Shown here in pieces: positions 7,008 to 8,789 of a DNA stretch of 8,789 bases; the stretch's first letter is position 1; each line of letters begins with the position of its first letter. Location: the NCBI GenBank assembly GCA_035252155.1, contig DATFDL010000731.1, positions 1 to 8,789 of the forward strand, written 5' to 3'. The notes below the pieces were generated by a model. It was not told the origin of the DNA. It saw only the letters and a list, made by a program, of their open reading frames with translations, and ran no database searches. Position numbers and translations under genes: made by a program. The DNA is from JAICLL01 sp035252155. GTDB lineage: Bacteria > Planctomycetota > Planctomycetia > Pirellulales > JAICIG01.

Positions 7008-7472
7008 CTAGCGGCTGCGGGACGAACGGACCCGGCGAGCCGGTGTGGGCTTGGCGACCACCTCAGTCGGTTCTTCCGCTTCTTCCACGATCTGATCGAC
7101 GTCGCCGTCGTCATCCGTGGATTCAACCAGCTCTGTTTCGTCGGCGACCGGCTGCTCGGTGCGGCTCGCCATGTGATAGCCGCTCGGCTTCACTCGGGCT
7201 GTGCGATGACGACGAGTGGCGTGGGTCGGTGTGCCGGCATACCGCGGCTGATAGGCGTCGCCGGTTTCGGCGATGATGTCTTCACCGTTCCAATGACCGC
7301 ATTGATCGCAGGTATCGCAGCAATGCGACCAATTAAAAATGCCGACACCCTGGCAACCCTGCGTGCAAGCGTGGTTCAAAAACGGAAACCAAGGACGGCA
7401 ACAAAGCTGGCCGCAGCCCGTACCACCGCACAGCACCAGGGCCGCAAAGCACGCTGAGACGAAAGTTTTCAT
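7008..7472 (-). CDS. Cys-rich secreted or lipoprotein-like protein with acidic C-terminal region
   Basis: A 154-residue protein of unknown function. The ATG at 7472 is preceded by AGGAG (7483-7487) with a 10-base spacer, and it starts a hydrophobic export signal MKTFVSACFAALVLCGGTGC. The signal ends at Cys15 and Cys20. Neither has a perfect lipobox (LVL-C, GTG-C), so lipidation is possible but not proven. Residues 20-58 hold nine cysteines in paired or spaced groups (CGQLCC, CTQGC, HCCDTCDQC), suggesting disulfides or metal binding. They are followed by GHWNG, a basic linker, an acidic stretch (about residues 110-140, e.g. ESTDDDGDVD) and a basic tail (PARRVRSSRSR). CXXC pairs occur but no CXXCH, so it is not a haem protein. 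Short Cys-rich lipoproteins of this style are familiar from planctomycete genomes; that comparison is from memory. An upstream start at 7553 is rejected because its extra residues are encoded by a repeat. Confidence 0.8.
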   Translation of the reverse strand: MKTFVSACFAALVLCGGTGCGQLCCRPWFPFLNHACTQGCQGVGIFNWSHCCDTCDQCGHWNGEDIIAETGDAYQPRYAGTPTHATRRHRTARVKPSGYHMASRTEQPVADETELVESTDDDGDVDQIVEEAEEPTEVVAKPTPARRVRSSRSR

Positions 7473-7482
7473 GAGAGTGTCG

Positions 7483-7487
7483 CTCCT
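7483..7487 (-). promoter_or_regulatory. Ribosome binding site deciding the start of the Cys-rich gene
   Basis: AGGAG on the minus strand, 10 bases before the ATG at 7472. It agrees with the start that opens the hydrophobic signal segment. Confidence 0.6.
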
Positions 7488-7506
7488 GAACACGTTGGTC
7501 TGGATT

Positions 7507-7600
7507 GGTAGTCCCGGCCCTTGTGGCCGGCCTATCGTCCTTGTGGCCGGCATTTTCTACCGTTGGCCCCGACGAGCCCGGCACGAGGCCGGGGGCTACC
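7507..7600. repeat. Palindromic repeat cassette, REPIN-like (second copy of the type)
   Basis: The forward unit at 7507-7530 (GGTAGTCCCGGCC, loop CTTGT, GGCCGG) is followed by a partial unit at 7537-7551. A reverse unit at 7576-7600 reads, on the minus strand, GGTAGC followed by stem CCCGGC/GCCGGG with loop CTCGT. As at 3964-4079, the ends are GGTAG and CTACC. It lies between the divergent Cys-rich and ThuA-like genes, 34 bases or more from either start. Confidence 0.8.
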
Positions 7601-7636
7601 TGGGCTTGGCCCCTTGCAGGACTTATCGGAGCGCAT

Positions 7637-7663
7637 AATCGCTACAATCGAGAAAATCGCTAC
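7637..7663. promoter_or_regulatory. Three tandem 9-base near-repeats, possible operator
   Basis: AATCGCTAC (7637-7645), AATCGAGAA (7646-7654) and AATCGCTAC (7655-7663) follow each other without spacer; the outer two are identical. They lie in the region between two divergent genes, where a regulator could act on either. No regulator family is suggested by the motif, and a chance or decayed repeat cannot be excluded. Confidence 0.3.
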
Positions 7664-7782
7664 CTTCGGAAGAGTTTCTCAAGTCGTCGCTGATCGGCCG
7701 GCGCTGGACAACGCGCGACGGCGTTTCTCGCAACACCTTGATGATTAAGAGTTTCGGTGGTTGGTTGCCGTTCCGCCGGGAC

Positions 7783-7811
7783 TTCCGCATCGTTGGCCTC
7801 CGCATTACACT
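7783..7811 (+). promoter_or_regulatory. Possible sigma-70-type promoter of the ThuA-like gene
   Basis: TTCCGC (7783-7788) and TACACT (7806-7811) are separated by exactly 17 bases. The -10 matches TATAAT at four of six positions; the -35 is poor. Transcription would start near 7818, leaving a leader of about 22 bases containing the ribosome site AGGAG. Confidence 0.28.
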
Positions 7812-7828
7812 AGGGCCGAACCGACACC

Positions 7829-7833
7829 AGGAG
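7829..7833 (+). promoter_or_regulatory. Ribosome binding site deciding the ThuA-like start
   Basis: AGGAG lies 6 bases before the ATG at 7840 and 9 before the ATG at 7843. It supports these over the in-frame ATG at 7738, which has no export signal directly after it. Confidence 0.75.
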
Positions 7834-7839
7834 ACTCAA

Positions 7840-8721
7840 ATGATGCGTACGCTTCCATACCTCGCGGCAGTCGCGGCTGTGTTGATGTTGGCCGGCAACA
7901 GCCCGGCTGAACCGCGCCTGAAGGCCCTGATTGTCGATGGCCAGAACAACCACGATTGGAAAGCCACCACGCCGCTGCTCAAAAAGCACCTGCTCGACTC
8001 AGGGCTGTTCGCGGTCGATGTGGCGACCACTCCGCCGGCCGGCCAAGACCTGAGCGGCTTTCAGCCCGGCTTCGCCGCTTACGACGTGGTGGTCTCGAAC
8101 TACAACGGCGCGCCCTGGCCAAAAGAGACGCAAGACGCCCTGACGAAGTTTGTCCACGACGGCGGAGGATTGGTGGTCGTGCATGCCGCCGACAACGCCT
8201 TCCCCGAGTGGAAAGAATACAATCAGATGATCGGCCTGGGTGGCTGGGGCGGGCGAAACGAGCGATCGGGACCGTACGTTCGCTACAAAGACGGCAAATT
8301 TGTGCGCGACACCGCGCCCGGCGGAGGCGGAAGCCACGGAGCCCAGCATCCGTTTTTGGTAGTGGTGCGCGATGGCAAACACCCGATCACCGCGGGCCTG
8401 CCGTCGTCGTGGTTGCACGCCTCCGACGAGCTGTACGACCGGTTGCGCGGCCCGGCCGAAAACATGACGGTACTGGCCACCGCCCACGCCGACAAAGCCC
8501 AGGGGGGATCGGGCGAGCACGAACCGATGTTGATGGCGATCGATTTTGGCAAGGGGCGCGTGTTTCACACCACGTTGGGCCATAGCCCGCAGGCAATGAA
8601 ATGCGTGGGCTTTATCGTGACGTTGCAGCGAGGCGCCGAATGGGCCGCGACCGGCAAAGTAACGAAGACCGACTTGCCCGCGGATTTTCCCACGGCCGAT
8701 CGAGTAAGTACTCGAGATTGA
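7840..8721 (+). CDS. Secreted ThuA-like domain protein (class I glutamine amidotransferase-like fold)
   Basis: A 293-residue protein. The start at 7840 follows AGGAG (7829-7833) by 6 bases and begins a signal peptide, MMRTLPYLAAVAAVLMLAGN, with cleavage likely after SPA (residue 23). A second ATG follows at once at 7843. The rest matches the ThuA-like family: beta strand plus loop KALIVDGQNNHDW (residues 28-40), YDVVVSNYNGAPWP (81-94), the core turn FVHDGGGLVVVHAADNAF (104-121), HPITAGLP (181-188), and the C-terminal GEHEPMLMAIDFGKGRVFHTTLGHS (225-249). The fold is related to glutamine amidotransferases, but His115 lies where those enzymes have the nucleophile elbow. ThuA of rhizobia belongs to trehalose/3-keto-sugar use, and planctomycetes have many secreted ThuA-domain proteins, so a carbohydrate role in the periplasm is likely; the exact substrate cannot be read here. 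The length is normal and the gene looks complete. A short gap separates it from a possible downstream gene on the same strand. Confidence 0.93.
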   Translation: MMRTLPYLAAVAAVLMLAGNSPAEPRLKALIVDGQNNHDWKATTPLLKKHLLDSGLFAVDVATTPPAGQDLSGFQPGFAAYDVVVSNYNGAPWPKETQDALTKFVHDGGGLVVVHAADNAFPEWKEYNQMIGLGGWGGRNERSGPYVRYKDGKFVRDTAPGGGGSHGAQHPFLVVVRDGKHPITAGLPSSWLHASDELYDRLRGPAENMTVLATAHADKAQGGSGEHEPMLMAIDFGKGRVFHTTLGHSPQAMKCVGFIVTLQRGAEWAATGKVTKTDLPADFPTADRVSTRD

Positions 8722-8759
8722 GTGAATCACCAACGGAAGCTCGATTGGAAGCGAATCGC

Positions 8760-8789
8760 ATGAAAAAGAGACCGGCCAAGAAGGCGGCG
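8760..8789 (+). CDS. Possible start of a further gene, cut by the window end
   Basis: An ATG at 8760 opens MKKRPAKKAA and stays open to the edge. GGAAG (8747-8751) lies 8 bases before it, an acceptable ribosome binding site, and the gap to the ThuA-like stop is 38 bases, consistent with co-transcription. The Lys/Ala-rich beginning says nothing firm about function. Ten codons are too few for a strong call. Confidence 0.42.
   Translation, partial: MKKRPAKKAA

Larger units (their letters stand above)
7473..7839. other. Divergent intergenic region between the Cys-rich and ThuA-like genes
   Basis: This 367-base region holds, in order: a leader with AGGAG for the minus-strand gene, the REPIN-like cassette (7507-7600), three 9-base near-repeats (7637-7663), a possible promoter (7783-7811) and the AGGAG of the plus-strand gene. 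An in-frame extension of the ThuA-like frame back to 7738 exists but lacks protein-like features. No RNA gene is recognisable. Confidence 0.6.

Noticed and set aside
6840..7457. Open frame of 205 codons on the plus strand
   Set aside because: It overlaps both the small secreted gene and, antisense, the Cys-rich gene, which have signal peptides; this frame has none.
7473..7553. Upstream start for the Cys-rich gene
   Set aside because: The added residues come partly from the repeat cassette, and the ATG at 7472 has both a ribosome site and a signal peptide.
7738..7839. Upstream start for the ThuA-like gene
   Set aside because: The extra 34 residues would precede the signal peptide, and AGGAG fits the ATG at 7840.
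8701..8714. Perfect inverted repeat CGAGTA/TACTCG
   Set aside because: A six-base stem with a 2-base loop inside the ThuA-like coding end; too short to stand out.

Overview
The window looks like chromosomal DNA of a GC-rich member of the Planctomycetota, most likely of the Pirellulales type. This is an inference from gene content and style: a multihaem cytochrome carrying an LVIVD propeller, a secreted ThuA-family protein, a Cys-rich lipoprotein-like protein, GTG/TTG start options, and short GC-rich palindromic repeats of the GGTAGCCCCGGCC type between genes. No rRNA, tRNA, CRISPR array, transposase or phage gene is visible.

Layout. Positions 81-6316 hold a two-gene minus-strand unit. An outer-membrane beta-barrel protein (4196-6316) is transcribed first. 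It is followed, with stop and start touching (TGATG), by a very large secreted c-type cytochrome (81-4196). The cytochrome has ten CXXCH haem motifs followed by a seven-unit LVIVD beta-propeller on the same chain. Positions 6317-6615 are a divergent intergenic region. A small secreted protein of unknown function (6616-7002, plus) faces a Cys-rich secreted protein (7008-7472, minus), with only 5 bases between their stops. Positions 7473-7839 form a second divergent intergenic region with a repeat cassette, three 9-base near-repeats and a possible promoter. Then come a secreted ThuA-like protein (7840-8721, plus) and, 38 bases on, the first ten codons of a possible further gene.

How the genes may work together. 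The barrel protein and the multihaem cytochrome are best read as one operon. A barrel gene beside a multihaem cytochrome gene is the arrangement of outer-membrane porin-cytochrome electron conduits (MtrAB/PioAB type). Neither protein is a recognisable member of those named families, so a new conduit-like system is a hypothesis here and not an identification. The ThuA-like protein probably belongs to separate carbohydrate metabolism.

Repeats are the second theme. Two cassettes of GGTAG-led palindromes (3964-4079 and 7507-7600) are arranged head-to-head like REPINs, and their stems show compensating base changes. One cassette lies inside the open frame at the 5' end of the cytochrome gene and makes its true start uncertain. 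An identical 26-base sequence lies on both sides of the barrel-cytochrome unit (6-31 and 6588-6613) in the same orientation.
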